Translations under genes and position numbers: made by a program
Assembly (NCBI GenBank): GCA_003482455.1
Contig: DMYW01000069.1
Coordinates: 1 to 64,000, forward strand
Origin: Rheinheimera sp.
Lineage (GTDB): Bacteria > Pseudomonadota > Gammaproteobacteria > Enterobacterales > Alteromonadaceae
Direction: 5' to 3'
Length of the DNA: 64,000 nucleotides
The notes under the pieces: model-generated
Databases searched by the model: none
Seen by the model: the letters and a program-made list of their open reading frames with translations, nothing else
What the model was told of the DNA's origin: nothing
In this document: positions 16,519 to 24,630 of the stretch, piece by piece
Position numbering within the stretch: position 1 is the first letter of the stretch
How the letters are laid out: every line of letters begins with the position of its first letter

Positions 16519-17100
16519 CTAGTGGGTTTCGCGTTGCCACTGCAGCGCCTGCTGCACCAGTTCGCTGACAAAGGCGTCTTTGGCGTTGGCGTAGCGATCG
16601 GATTGGCCTTGGCTTTGCGCAAAAGCCTGTTGTTTGACTTGGTTGTAGTCCGTGACGGCTTGTGGGTGAGCACGCAAAAAATCGCGCAGCGCCAAGTGGC
16701 TGTCACTGGCTGGGTGACCCTGCACAAACGCATGCAAGTGATGTGTCCGGTCTTGGCCGTCGGTGGGGGCGGCTAACCAGGGTTGTGCGATACCGGCAGG
16801 CAATACAAAGTACTGCCGACCGACGATGCCGTTAGCTCCTTTGTGCTGGTAACCCAGTCCTTGCAATAACGCAACACAGGCATCGAGTGCCGCTTGGTCT
16901 GGCACGCACAGCAGCATGTCGATGATGGGTTTAGCCCAAAGTCCAGGCACAGCCGTGCTGCCGATATGCCACAGCTGATAGGATGCGGCAACCGGGGCTG
17001 GCAGCTGCGCCCACAGCGCTTGTTCGATCCGACGTTGTTCGGTGGTAAATTGCGCCGGCCAGAGCGTTGATGGCGCACAGAGTTGGATCGGGCGTGCCAT
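16519..17100 (-). CDS. GrpB family protein (UPF0157)
   Basis: 193 residues with the GrpB hallmark HIGSTAVPGLWAKPIIDMLL at about 45-64, which resembles a nucleotidyltransferase GS-type motif with following Asp. Further conserved elements are HHLHAF, LRDFLRAHPQAVTDYNQVK and the C-terminal DRYANAKDAFV. The family is linked to the nucleotidyltransferase fold, but its substrate is unknown. It ends 18 nt downstream of nothing conserved and begins next to the 3' end of the GGDEF gene on the same strand; co-transcription is possible (17-nt gap). Confidence 0.85.
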   Translation of the reverse strand: MARPIQLCAPSTLWPAQFTTEQRRIEQALWAQLPAPVAASYQLWHIGSTAVPGLWAKPIIDMLLCVPDQAALDACVALLQGLGYQHKGANGIVGRQYFVLPAGIAQPWLAAPTDGQDRTHHLHAFVQGHPASDSHLALRDFLRAHPQAVTDYNQVKQQAFAQSQGQSDRYANAKDAFVSELVQQALQWQRETH

Positions 17101-17117
17101 GGTTCGTCCTGCTGGCG

Positions 17118-18746
17118 TTAGGTGGCGCGCAACACGCGGTTGCGACCTGCTGCTTTGGCCAAATACAAGGTTTTGTCGGCGGCATCAAGCGCCGCTTGGG
17201 CCGACTCAAAGTCGATGCTACTGGCGACGCCGGCACTAAAGGTCACCGAAAACATCTGCTTGTCTTCGTTAAAGGCAATTTGGCTAAACTGCGACAAGAT
17301 TTGTTGCATCACGCTAAGCGCATCCTCCGGGGTCGTGTCGGGCAGCAGGACTAAAAACTCTTCGCCGCCGTAGCGGCCAATCGCATCGCTTTTACGCAGT
17401 CGCTGCAACAGCAGCTGCGACAGCGACACAATCACCCGATCGCCAACGGCGTGGCCAAAGCGATCGTTCACCGATTTAAAATGGTCGATGTCCAACATAA
17501 TCATGCTGCACGGCTGCTGTTTGCGTTTGGCGATGGCAAACAGTTGTTGCGCCAATTCTTGGATATAACCGTGGTTATGCAAACGTGTCAGACTGTCTTG
17601 TTTCATCAGTTGGCGCAGTTTGCGGCCACGTTTGACCCGTGCATTGAGCTGACTGAGTAACGACTCGATGCTCAAATCTTTTGGGATCACATCGTCAGAA
17701 CCCAGCTCGACCAAGTCGTCTTTAATCAAGGCGCTTTGCTCGGCCGTCATAAACAAAATCGGCACCGCTTCGTATTCGGGGATCTGTCGAATCAACCGCG
17801 CCAATTCAGCGCCGTTATAATCTGGCAGGTGATAATCCAGAATGAACAAATCGGGGTTGTAGCCATCCAGTGCAAACAGCAAATCAGCGGGGCGGGTAAC
17901 GCCGCGAAATTCAAAGCCGTCATGTTCCAAGATGTTTTTGTAATAGGTCAGAATGGAATCTTGATCGTCAACCATCAATACCCGATATGGGCGCTCATTT
18001 CCCATGTCCAGCAAACTGCGAATTTTTGCCACCAACTCGTTGATTTTCGGAGGCTTATTAAAAAACGCTGCCGCGAGATTGCGCACGGCTTGCATCCGCA
18101 CTTCAAAATTATTCTCGCTGGTCATAATGATGGCTTTGCTGCGGCGACGGTGTAGCTCAGCGACAAAGGTAAACACTTCGTCGCGACTGGCATCAGGCAC
18201 ATTCAGATCGACAATGGCGATAGCCGGCGTCTGTTGCAACAAGTGCTCTTTGGCTTCCGCCAGACTCTTCACCCAGTCCACCGCAAAACCAAATTCAAAC
18301 AAGTTGGTTTTCAGCACAAAGCCGTGGCTCTCGCTGTCTTCCAGCAACAAAATTCGTTCGACTAAAGCGGGCAGGGTGGCGCTTGGCACTACTTGCAGTG
18401 GCACATCGACACTGGATAACTGCTGGCTTTGCTCAATCGCCAACTTTAGCTGCTGCATTTGCTGGAGTAATAGCGGTTGCACGCAGGCAAAGCCATCAGC
18501 GTCGTGGGCATCTGTGCGAAGTAATTCCAGTAAGTGTTCGGCGCAATCTGAAATGGCTGGTAAGCCAAAGGTGCCACTGGAGCCCTTGAGCACATGCAGG
18601 CGGCTCACTAACTCATGGTAGCCATAGGCGTTCCAGCGTTGCTGTAACTTGTAGAAGATCTCTTCAACTTGGCTGCATTGCTGCGGTAGTCGCGCTCGAT
18701 AGTTCTGCGACAACTCAGCAATTTTCGCCTTTAACACATCTGACAT
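17118..18746 (-). CDS. Hpt-REC-REC-GGDEF hybrid diguanylate cyclase
   Basis: Probably couples a phosphorelay to cyclic di-GMP synthesis. From N to C: a histidine phosphotransfer domain (LHVLKGSSGTFG, His51), a first receiver (ILLLEDSES, IVDLNVPDAS, FFNKPP), a second receiver (VLMVDDQDS, FILDYHLPDYNG, LFMTAEQ, IPKDL) and a GGDEF domain with the active GGEEF signature. An RxxD inhibition site (RKSD) lies five residues before GGEEF, so product feedback is expected. The start at 18746 gives an N-terminus that begins directly with the Hpt helix; a longer frame to 18824 is less likely. No histidine kinase is adjacent, so the phosphodonor is encoded elsewhere. Confidence 0.88.
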   Translation of the reverse strand: MSDVLKAKIAELSQNYRARLPQQCSQVEEIFYKLQQRWNAYGYHELVSRLHVLKGSSGTFGLPAISDCAEHLLELLRTDAHDADGFACVQPLLLQQMQQLKLAIEQSQQLSSVDVPLQVVPSATLPALVERILLLEDSESHGFVLKTNLFEFGFAVDWVKSLAEAKEHLLQQTPAIAIVDLNVPDASRDEVFTFVAELHRRRSKAIIMTSENNFEVRMQAVRNLAAAFFNKPPKINELVAKIRSLLDMGNERPYRVLMVDDQDSILTYYKNILEHDGFEFRGVTRPADLLFALDGYNPDLFILDYHLPDYNGAELARLIRQIPEYEAVPILFMTAEQSALIKDDLVELGSDDVIPKDLSIESLLSQLNARVKRGRKLRQLMKQDSLTRLHNHGYIQELAQQLFAIAKRKQQPCSMIMLDIDHFKSVNDRFGHAVGDRVIVSLSQLLLQRLRKSDAIGRYGGEEFLVLLPDTTPEDALSVMQQILSQFSQIAFNEDKQMFSVTFSAGVASSIDFESAQAALDAADKTLYLAKAAGRNRVLRAT

Positions 18747-18941
18747 AACCAACAAATTCCAACGTTGTGTGTCCAGACGTCCTTGTGTGCCACCTTGCGC
18801 AGCCTCGTGCCGCTGCTGCATCAAGCGCCCAGTGTGTAAGATGTCGCGCCAAGCGTCAACCTTGCGCGATAAATCAACTAGTTAGCCAACAGACGCAACC
18901 TAACGTTGCGTCCAAGGCCGGCGCACGGTCTGGTCTGCAGG

Positions 18942-19325
18942 TTATAGCTGCTGCAGCTGCTGTTTTTGCTCTTCGCTCAGTGGCACACTTTGCTTGCTGG
19001 CGAAATCATAATGCACCAACACAGCGACACCACTGGCGCAGCGCCGGCCTTGTTGCCAGGCTTCTTGCGTCACATCAAACGACGAACCGCCGATGCGGCT
19101 AACCCAAGTGCGGATCTCCACCGCATCGCCATAAAACAGCTCGGCATGAAATTCGATGCTGAATTTCGCCAAGATCAGCCGCCAGTCGCTAGGGGCTAAG
19201 TTGGCAGTAAACACTTGAAAGACCTTGTCGCGTGCGCCTTCAAACCAAGTGGCCAGCACTGTGTTGTTGATATGGCCGAGCGCGTCGGTTTCATTAAAGC
19301 GCGGTTGGAGCGGGTAGCTGTACAT
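18942..19325 (-). CDS. Acyl-CoA thioesterase, hot-dog fold (4HBT)
   Basis: 127 residues of the YbgC/FadM-like thioesterase group. The catalytic segment RFNETDALGHINNTVLATWFEGARDKVF at about 9-36 has the expected Asp (TDALGH) and the N-terminal helix. The start at 19325 follows AAGGA by 8 nt; the longer frame to 19415 has no good ribosome-binding site. It lies divergent from the SDR gene, with the two sharing about 110 bp of promoter DNA. The acyl substrate is not predictable. Confidence 0.82.
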   Translation of the reverse strand: MYSYPLQPRFNETDALGHINNTVLATWFEGARDKVFQVFTANLAPSDWRLILAKFSIEFHAELFYGDAVEIRTWVSRIGGSSFDVTQEAWQQGRRCASGVAVLVHYDFASKQSVPLSEEQKQQLQQL

Positions 19326-19437
19326 AGATGTTCCTTGGTGATGTTCCTGGGTCAACAAGCGGCGCGGCCAAGGCCTAGCATAGCTCGGGGCTGAAAAGTC
19401 AGTTAGCATAAACAAAAAGCAGAGTTAGGAACAACGC

Positions 19438-20271
19438 ATGTCAGCACCTCGCACCGCCTTAATTACCGGCGCCAACAGTGGCATTGGACTCGCCCTTGCC
19501 ACTGAGTTGCAGCAACAAGGCTATCAAGTGATCGCGACGGCGCGGCGCGATGATGCAGTAGCAAAGCTTGCAGCGGCGGGTTTCTTGGCATTACCGCTGG
19601 ATGTCAACGATACAAAGTCGCGCCAAGCGCTACGGCAGGCGCTGCAAGCGCGTGGATTGTCGGTCGATTTGCTCGTTAACAACGCCGGTTTTGGCGCTAT
19701 GGGGCCTGTACTCGATTTCACCGAGCAGCAATGGCAAGCCCAGTTTGCGACGAACCTGTTTGCGGTGGCGCTGGTGACCAAAGAACTGTTGCCGCTGCTT
19801 GAAGCGGCGCAAGGGCGAGTGCTGAATATCGGTAGTGTCAGTGCCAGTTTAGTCACGCCATTTGCTGGGGCTTATTGCGCGTCGAAAGCAGCGCTGCATG
19901 CCATCAGCGAAGCGATGCAAATGGAACTCGCGCCGCTGGGCGTAGCGGTGCAGTGGGTAGTGACAGGTGCGGTCGACACCGGTTTTGCTGCGCGCGCTAG
20001 TGCGGAGTTGCAGTGGTTGTCCGAGCAATCGCCGTGGTGGCGGTTTCGCGATGGCATCACCCGTCGCGCCAATGCTTCGCAAGACTTTCCAACGTCGGCG
20101 GCCGCGTATGCGAAAGCCTTGGTCAAACAGCTGCAGCGACCGCCGACGCGATCGCCGCTGTACGTCGGCCGCGGTGCTCGGCTGTTGCCTTGGTTAAAAC
20201 GCTGGCTGCCATGGCCGCTATTGTCTTGGATTTTAAGCCGCAAGTTTGGTTTGTCTGCGCCAACGCGTTAG
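19438..20271 (+). CDS. Short-chain dehydrogenase/reductase
   Basis: 277-residue classical SDR. TGANSGIGLALA (residues 8-19) binds NAD(P); Arg residues after ATARR suggest NADP preference; NNAGFG, a Ser in the GSVSASL strand and YCASKAALHA complete the catalytic Ser-Tyr-Lys set. A basic, proline-containing C-terminus (LLPWLKRWLPWPLLSWILSR) could be membrane-associated. AGGA lies 10 nt before the ATG. The substrate is unknown; lipid or ketone reduction would fit the adjacent thioesterase. Confidence 0.85.
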   Translation: MSAPRTALITGANSGIGLALATELQQQGYQVIATARRDDAVAKLAAAGFLALPLDVNDTKSRQALRQALQARGLSVDLLVNNAGFGAMGPVLDFTEQQWQAQFATNLFAVALVTKELLPLLEAAQGRVLNIGSVSASLVTPFAGAYCASKAALHAISEAMQMELAPLGVAVQWVVTGAVDTGFAARASAELQWLSEQSPWWRFRDGITRRANASQDFPTSAAAYAKALVKQLQRPPTRSPLYVGRGARLLPWLKRWLPWPLLSWILSRKFGLSAPTR

Positions 20272-20435
20272 GCCGCAATCGCGGTGATTGACGGGCTGAG
20301 ACTGGTGAGCTGAGATAGTCGATCTGTTGAAGGCGTGTCGGCGTGATAAATGGCGATGGATCAAGCGCGGTTGGCCCATCGCAAGGCTCTAAAAACGCTG
20401 CAGCACGGCGGCGCGCCAACTGCAGCTTCTTGGGG

Positions 20436-21287
20436 TTAGTGGCTGCCTTGGTACAAGGTGCGGATCCATTTCTCTTCGTTGATAAACTGCCAGCTCCAGC
20501 TTTGCCAAGTCTTGCCGAGGCCTTTCTGCACCGCTTGGTCTTCGCTCAGGCCTTGTTGTTTCATCAACAGCACTTGCGCTTGGGTTTGTTCGATCATCGC
20601 CAAAAAGCGCTGCAAGTCTGCTTTATCACTGAGGGCGCCATGGCCGGGGATTATCTGCGTTTTATCATCCATCTTACTTAGTAATGCTTTGATATTGTTG
20701 ATATATCCAGCAACTGAACCGCCGCTTTTTAAATCGATAAACGGGAAGCGGTCGACAAAAAACAAATCGCCCAAATGCACTGTGTTCAAGTCTTTAAACC
20801 ACACCACTAAGTCGGTGTCAGTGTGACTTGGCGCTTGGGTAATCAGCTGCATGGTCACGCCGTTGCGTTGCCAGGTTTTTTCGCCGCTAAAGGTGTCGGT
20901 GGGCAAGCCTTTGCGGTCAAATTTGCTGTCTTGAGCTAGGCGTTTGCCGGTGTTGTCGCTGGCAATGATCGGCACACCGGCCGCCAGTGCCGCATTGCCG
21001 CTGACATGGTCGCCATGAAAGTGGGTGTTGATCAGGCTATTCACCTTGGCTCCCGCTTTGAGTTGCGCTAGCTGCTGTTTTACCGCGTCAGCGGCGTTAG
21101 CGTATTTGGCGTCAATCAACACAAAACCATCGTCACCGACCACTACGGCCATATTGCCGCCGCTGCCTTCTAGCATATAGACAGGACCTGCGACCGGCAC
21201 TGTGGTCACAGTAGCGGCTGTTTGTGCCATCAAAGACAGACTGGCCGAGCAAAGTGCGGCAACTGCCGCGAAGCGGAAAAACATCAT
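20436..21287 (-). CDS. Exported metallo-beta-lactamase-fold hydrolase
   Basis: 283 residues with a signal peptide (about 1-21, cleavage after LMA) and the zinc motif THFHGDHVSG (His89, His91, Asp93, His94). Further conserved positions are APSHTDTDLVV, HLGDLFF and IIPGHG. The pattern fits the quinoprotein-relay/SoxH-like branch of periplasmic MBL-fold proteins and lacks the class B beta-lactamase loop context, so resistance is not implied. GAGG lies 5 nt before the ATG. Its substrate is unknown. It sits 86 bp downstream of the DoxX gene on the same strand and may be co-transcribed with it. Confidence 0.82.
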   Translation of the reverse strand: MMFFRFAAVAALCSASLSLMAQTAATVTTVPVAGPVYMLEGSGGNMAVVVGDDGFVLIDAKYANAADAVKQQLAQLKAGAKVNSLINTHFHGDHVSGNAALAAGVPIIASDNTGKRLAQDSKFDRKGLPTDTFSGEKTWQRNGVTMQLITQAPSHTDTDLVVWFKDLNTVHLGDLFFVDRFPFIDLKSGGSVAGYINNIKALLSKMDDKTQIIPGHGALSDKADLQRFLAMIEQTQAQVLLMKQQGLSEDQAVQKGLGKTWQSWSWQFINEEKWIRTLYQGSH

Positions 21288-21373
21288 CTGGACCTCAAAT
21301 TCTAGTTATGACAGGCGGTTTTGGTACGCCCTAACCATGGCGACTGGATCAATCATGGCCTGACAGGGCTTGC

Positions 21374-21988
21374 TCAGGAGCTTTGCTGGCTGTACCGGCT
21401 TAACCAATGATCCAAGCTGGTCCAGCGGCCGCCGCCAGTGACCAGCAACATCAATAACATCAATAAGTAGGTAGCGGCAAATTCGGCGCCGTTATTTAAA
21501 ATCACCAAGTTGCCGCTGGACGTCAACCAGTCGTAATTGCCGTGTTGTTGCAGGATGCTTTGGGCACGCTGGAGTTTTTCGGCGCTTGCCAGCACAGAAT
21601 CGTCGCGCCACAAAGTACCATTGGCGAGCCAACTATGGCTGTCGGCAATCGCCAGCCAACCGTGTTCAGCGTGCACTGTGACGATGGCGACCAGCATAGT
21701 GATCGCCAGCGGCAGAGCAGCCAAGCGCGTGGCGAGGCCGATGAGAATCAACACGCCGCCGACCAATTCAGTGGTGGTGGCCAGCAACGCCATCAACCAA
21801 GGCCAAGGTAAATTCAAGCCATCCGCGCCAAACCATGCGACTGTATCGGCAAAATACGCATATTTTTGCCAGCCCGCTTGCAGCAACACAGGCGCTAAAT
21901 AACAACGAACGAGCAAAGGTGGCAGCCCATCGCATTGCTGGGCTAGGGCTAAGGTTTGGCGGTAAAGTTGGCTGATCATGGCGCGCAT
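21374..21988 (-). CDS. DoxX-family membrane protein
   Basis: 204 residues with about four membrane helices and the DoxX pattern LVRCYLAPVLLQAGWQKY, LATTTELVGGVLILIGLATRLAALPLAITM. DoxX-like proteins are frequent partners of HvfABC/bufferin loci, where they may help handle electrons or oxidised thiols at the membrane; this role is inferred. The gene is divergent from the Cys-rich precursor gene, leaving about 185 bp for shared control. AAGGA lies 10 nt upstream of the ATG at 21988; an in-frame ATG 9 nt further in is an alternative. Confidence 0.82.
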   Translation of the reverse strand: MRAMISQLYRQTLALAQQCDGLPPLLVRCYLAPVLLQAGWQKYAYFADTVAWFGADGLNLPWPWLMALLATTTELVGGVLILIGLATRLAALPLAITMLVAIVTVHAEHGWLAIADSHSWLANGTLWRDDSVLASAEKLQRAQSILQQHGNYDWLTSSGNLVILNNGAEFAATYLLMLLMLLVTGGGRWTSLDHWLSRYSQQSS

Positions 21989-22174
21989 TGGGCGGTATTC
22001 CTTCGGGTAATAAGTGGATGCTGCAAGGCAAGACCTCGTGGTGGCGACAAAACTTTCAGCGCGGGTGAAAAATATTTTTGCAAATTTTTTGAAAGTAACG
22101 GTGGAGTCGTCGGGTCTATATCGGCAGAATCAACGCAGAGTGTGTTGATACTCCCCATCAAACAGGACAGAAAA

Positions 22175-22594
22175 ATGAACCATTCAAAATCAATCGCAGT
22201 GACAGGTTTAGTGTTGGCATCCTTGGCAGGCGCTACCGCGCAAGCCAATCCATTTGCAGCGACGTCGCTGACTCACGGCTATCAAATTGTCGCAGCAGAA
22301 GCGGCGTGTGGCGGTAACGCAGACAGCAAAGACGCCGTGAAAACGGACGGCGCGAAAAAAGACCACGAAGGCAAATGTGGTGAAGGCAAATGCGGTGGCG
22401 ACAAGAAAAAAGCCGCTGCAACAACCGACAAAGCGGCCGAAGGCAAATGTGGTGAAGGCAAGTGCGGTGAAGGCAAGTGCGGCGAAAACATGGGCAAAGC
22501 CGATGCCAAAGCAGCTGACGCCAAAACCAAAGAAGCCAAATGCGGCGCTGAGCACAAAAAAGCCAGCGAAGGCAGCTGCGGCGGCGCTATGTAA
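22175..22594 (+). CDS. hvfA: HvfA-like Cys-rich RiPP precursor (bufferin-type)
   Basis: 139 residues: a Sec signal (1-24, AQA cleavage), then a low-complexity Lys/Ala/Glu region with eight cysteines (45, 68, 73, 92, 97, 102, 123, 135). Five lie in exact EGKCG motifs, arranged as a pair and a triple, plus EAKCG and EGSCG variants. EGKCG-bearing proteins of the HvfA group are substrates of MNIO enzymes, which oxidise the Cys backbone to oxazolone- or thiooxazole-type groups that bind copper; that is known from Haemophilus and Caulobacter relatives. Here the downstream MNIO and DUF2063 genes make the same chemistry likely. AGGA lies 7 nt before the ATG; the open frame extends to 21956 but only this start gives a signal peptide. 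Confidence 0.88.
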   Translation: MNHSKSIAVTGLVLASLAGATAQANPFAATSLTHGYQIVAAEAACGGNADSKDAVKTDGAKKDHEGKCGEGKCGGDKKKAAATTDKAAEGKCGEGKCGEGKCGENMGKADAKAADAKTKEAKCGAEHKKASEGSCGGAM

Positions 22595-22653
22595 GCGAGC
22601 GGCATCCAGCGCTCGCCACACGACAACGGTGCCGGCGAGCCGCCTGATGCACC

Positions 22654-22685
22654 ATGGCCACAGCAACGTCTGTGGCCATCTTTTT
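22654..22685 (+). terminator. Intrinsic terminator between precursor and enzyme genes
   Basis: Perfect 10-bp stem ATGGCCACAG / CTGTGGCCAT with a 6-nt loop, followed by C and five T. It lies 60 nt after hvfA and 135 nt before hvfB, so most transcripts should stop after the precursor and only read-through would reach the modifying enzymes. Confidence 0.85.
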
Positions 22686-22819
22686 CATTGAATATCCCGT
22701 GCTTTGCAGCGAAAACCTTCTCGCAAAAATGTGTACATGCTACGAGTAGCAGGCGTACGGCGAAGTTTTTCTGGCAAAGCCAAGCTTGGTACCCCAAGCG
22801 GTGATCTGCGGAGTCAACC

Positions 22820-23677
22820 ATGTCCAACCGTCCGTCGTTAACGCCAAGCGAACTTGCCCCAACCGGCTTAGGGCTGCGCCGTGAGCATGTCACAGATTTG
22901 CTGGCGCTGACCGACAGCGACGTAGCGGCGCTGGGTTTTTTAGAATTTGCGCCAGAGAATTGGTTGCCGTTTGGTGGCATATTGCAGCAACGCATCGCGG
23001 CGATCGCCGAGCGTTTCCCGCTGGTTTGCCATGGTTTGTCGCTGAATATTGGCGGCGTTGACCCGATCAATGTGCAGTTTTTGCGCGACTTAAAACAGTT
23101 TTTCGACCGCTATCCGGTGCAGATCTACAGCGAGCATTTAAGTTACACCGCGGCAGGTGGCCAGCTGTATGACTTGTTGCCGCTGCCATTTCGCCAGGAT
23201 GCGGTCACGCATGTGGTGTCGCGAATTCAGCAAGTGCAAGACGCCTTGCAGCGGCCTTTAGTGCTGGAGAACATCTCGTTTTACAGCCCAGTCGCGCCTG
23301 AGATGACGGAGCTGGAGTTTTTGCTCGAGGTCCTTAAACAAAGCGGCTGCGGCTTATTGCTCGACGTCAACAATGTGTACGTCAATTCGATCAATCATGG
23401 CTATGACGCTAAAGCCTTTATCGATGCCTTGCCGACAGCGCAGATCCGCTACGGTCATATTGCAGGGCACTACCAACAAGCGCCGGATCTATTGATTGAT
23501 ACCCACGGCAGCGACGTCTGTGACGAGGTATGGCAATTGCTCAAATACACTTATCAGCGCCATGGCGTGTTTCCAACTTTGCTGGAGCGCGATTTTAATT
23601 TGCCGCCGCTGCCTTTGCTATTACAGGAACTCAACCAGCTGCAACACCTACAACAGCAAGTGCGGGAGGGCGTATGA
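22820..23677 (+). CDS. hvfB: MNIO (DUF692) maturation enzyme of the HvfB type
   Basis: Multinuclear non-haem iron oxidase expected to modify the Cys residues of the upstream precursor in the cytoplasm. Its TIM-barrel signature residues are present: EFAPENW (residues 41-47), VCHGLSLNIGG (about 74), YSEHLSY (about 104), VLENISFY, LLLDVNNVYVNSINHGYD (about 182-199), GHIAGH and DTHGSDV, which carry the His, Asp and Glu iron ligands. The length of 285 aa is normal. GGAG precedes the ATG. Its stop overlaps the DUF2063 gene as ATGA, indicating translational coupling with the partner protein. Confidence 0.92.
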   Translation: MSNRPSLTPSELAPTGLGLRREHVTDLLALTDSDVAALGFLEFAPENWLPFGGILQQRIAAIAERFPLVCHGLSLNIGGVDPINVQFLRDLKQFFDRYPVQIYSEHLSYTAAGGQLYDLLPLPFRQDAVTHVVSRIQQVQDALQRPLVLENISFYSPVAPEMTELEFLLEVLKQSGCGLLLDVNNVYVNSINHGYDAKAFIDALPTAQIRYGHIAGHYQQAPDLLIDTHGSDVCDEVWQLLKYTYQRHGVFPTLLERDFNLPPLPLLLQELNQLQHLQQQVREGV

Positions 23678-24417
23678 CACAGACAAATGTGCCGCTGCAA
23701 CAACTGTTGCAAAGTGTCGCCGATGCCGTGCGTTATCCGACACAACCAGCCCCTGCCGGCATGGCGGAATCGCGGCTAGCTGTGTATCGCGAATTGGTCC
23801 TCAATAATATCCGCAGTTTTGTTCGCAGCGCTTTTCCTGTGCTGCGCTCGATTGTTGGCGATGAGCTGTGGGATGCCAAAATCGGCTTGTTTGTGCAACA
23901 AACCGCCATGCATAGCCCGTATTTTATTGATATTCCGAAGGCTTTTTACGATTGGTTGCTTGAGCACACCGACGATCTGCCGCCGTTTGCAGCAGAGCTT
24001 GCCTATTACGAATGGCTAGAGCTGGATGTGTACCGGCGACCAGGCCCCTTGCTAGCAGCGAGCGAGCCGCTTGATGCCAAGGCGATTGCAAGCAAAGTCT
24101 GGCAGCTCGCCGCTTGTGTTGAACTGGTTGCTAGTCGGTTTCCGGTGCATCAATTAAGCGCGGCGCAGCAGTGGCAGGAACCACCAGCCGAGCCAACCTT
24201 TTTGGCCTTGTATCGGGACCGCGAGGGGCAGGTGCAGTTTATGCAGCTCACAGCGCTCAGCATGGCAGTGTTGCAATTGCTACAAGCGCAACCACAAACC
24301 CTTGAGCAACTGCAAGCGCAGCTAGCGCCGCTGGTGCCGCAGCTGGCGGTGGATCAGCTCGCGCAAGGCATTGCTCAGTTGCTCGAGCAATGTGGGCAAC
24401 TTGGCGTGCTGGTGTAG
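23674..24417 (+). CDS. hvfC: DUF2063 partner protein of the HvfC type
   Basis: 247 residues. The DUF2063 N-terminal domain covers about 1-110 (RLAVYRELVLNNIRSFVRSAFPVL, DELWDAKIGLFVQ, YFIDIPKAFYDWL), followed by a smaller C-terminal alpha/beta region with LSMAVLQLL helices. In characterised relatives this protein forms a complex with the MNIO enzyme and recruits the precursor, often through its leader. The older label 'putative DNA-binding domain' is not supported here. The ATG overlaps the hvfB stop. Confidence 0.9.
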   Translation: MTQTNVPLQQLLQSVADAVRYPTQPAPAGMAESRLAVYRELVLNNIRSFVRSAFPVLRSIVGDELWDAKIGLFVQQTAMHSPYFIDIPKAFYDWLLEHTDDLPPFAAELAYYEWLELDVYRRPGPLLAASEPLDAKAIASKVWQLAACVELVASRFPVHQLSAAQQWQEPPAEPTFLALYRDREGQVQFMQLTALSMAVLQLLQAQPQTLEQLQAQLAPLVPQLAVDQLAQGIAQLLEQCGQLGVLV

Positions 24418-24630
24418 ATTGGTTGTACGGCCATCGGCATGACATAAAGCTCACGGACGTCGCACTGTTGGCCGCTCAGAGCACGCTTGAAGCCAATAAA
24501 AACCAGGTTTAGCCAGCGCTGTTGCTGCGCCTCCAGTACATGAAGCGAATTCACCCGGCTTGACCTTGCGCGCTGACAGGCCATAGTTGCGTAATAGTCA
24601 GCTCAAATTGCGCAGTAGAGGAACACTCGG

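Noticed and set aside
20436..21287. Annotation as a beta-lactamase resistance gene
   Set aside because: The HxHxDH motif is common to all MBL-fold hydrolases, and the remaining sequence fits periplasmic SoxH/quinoprotein-relay-like proteins better.
21956..22174. Longer start for the Cys-rich precursor (open frame begins at 21956)
   Set aside because: The extension has no start signal and would bury the signal peptide; ATG 22175 has AGGA at good spacing.
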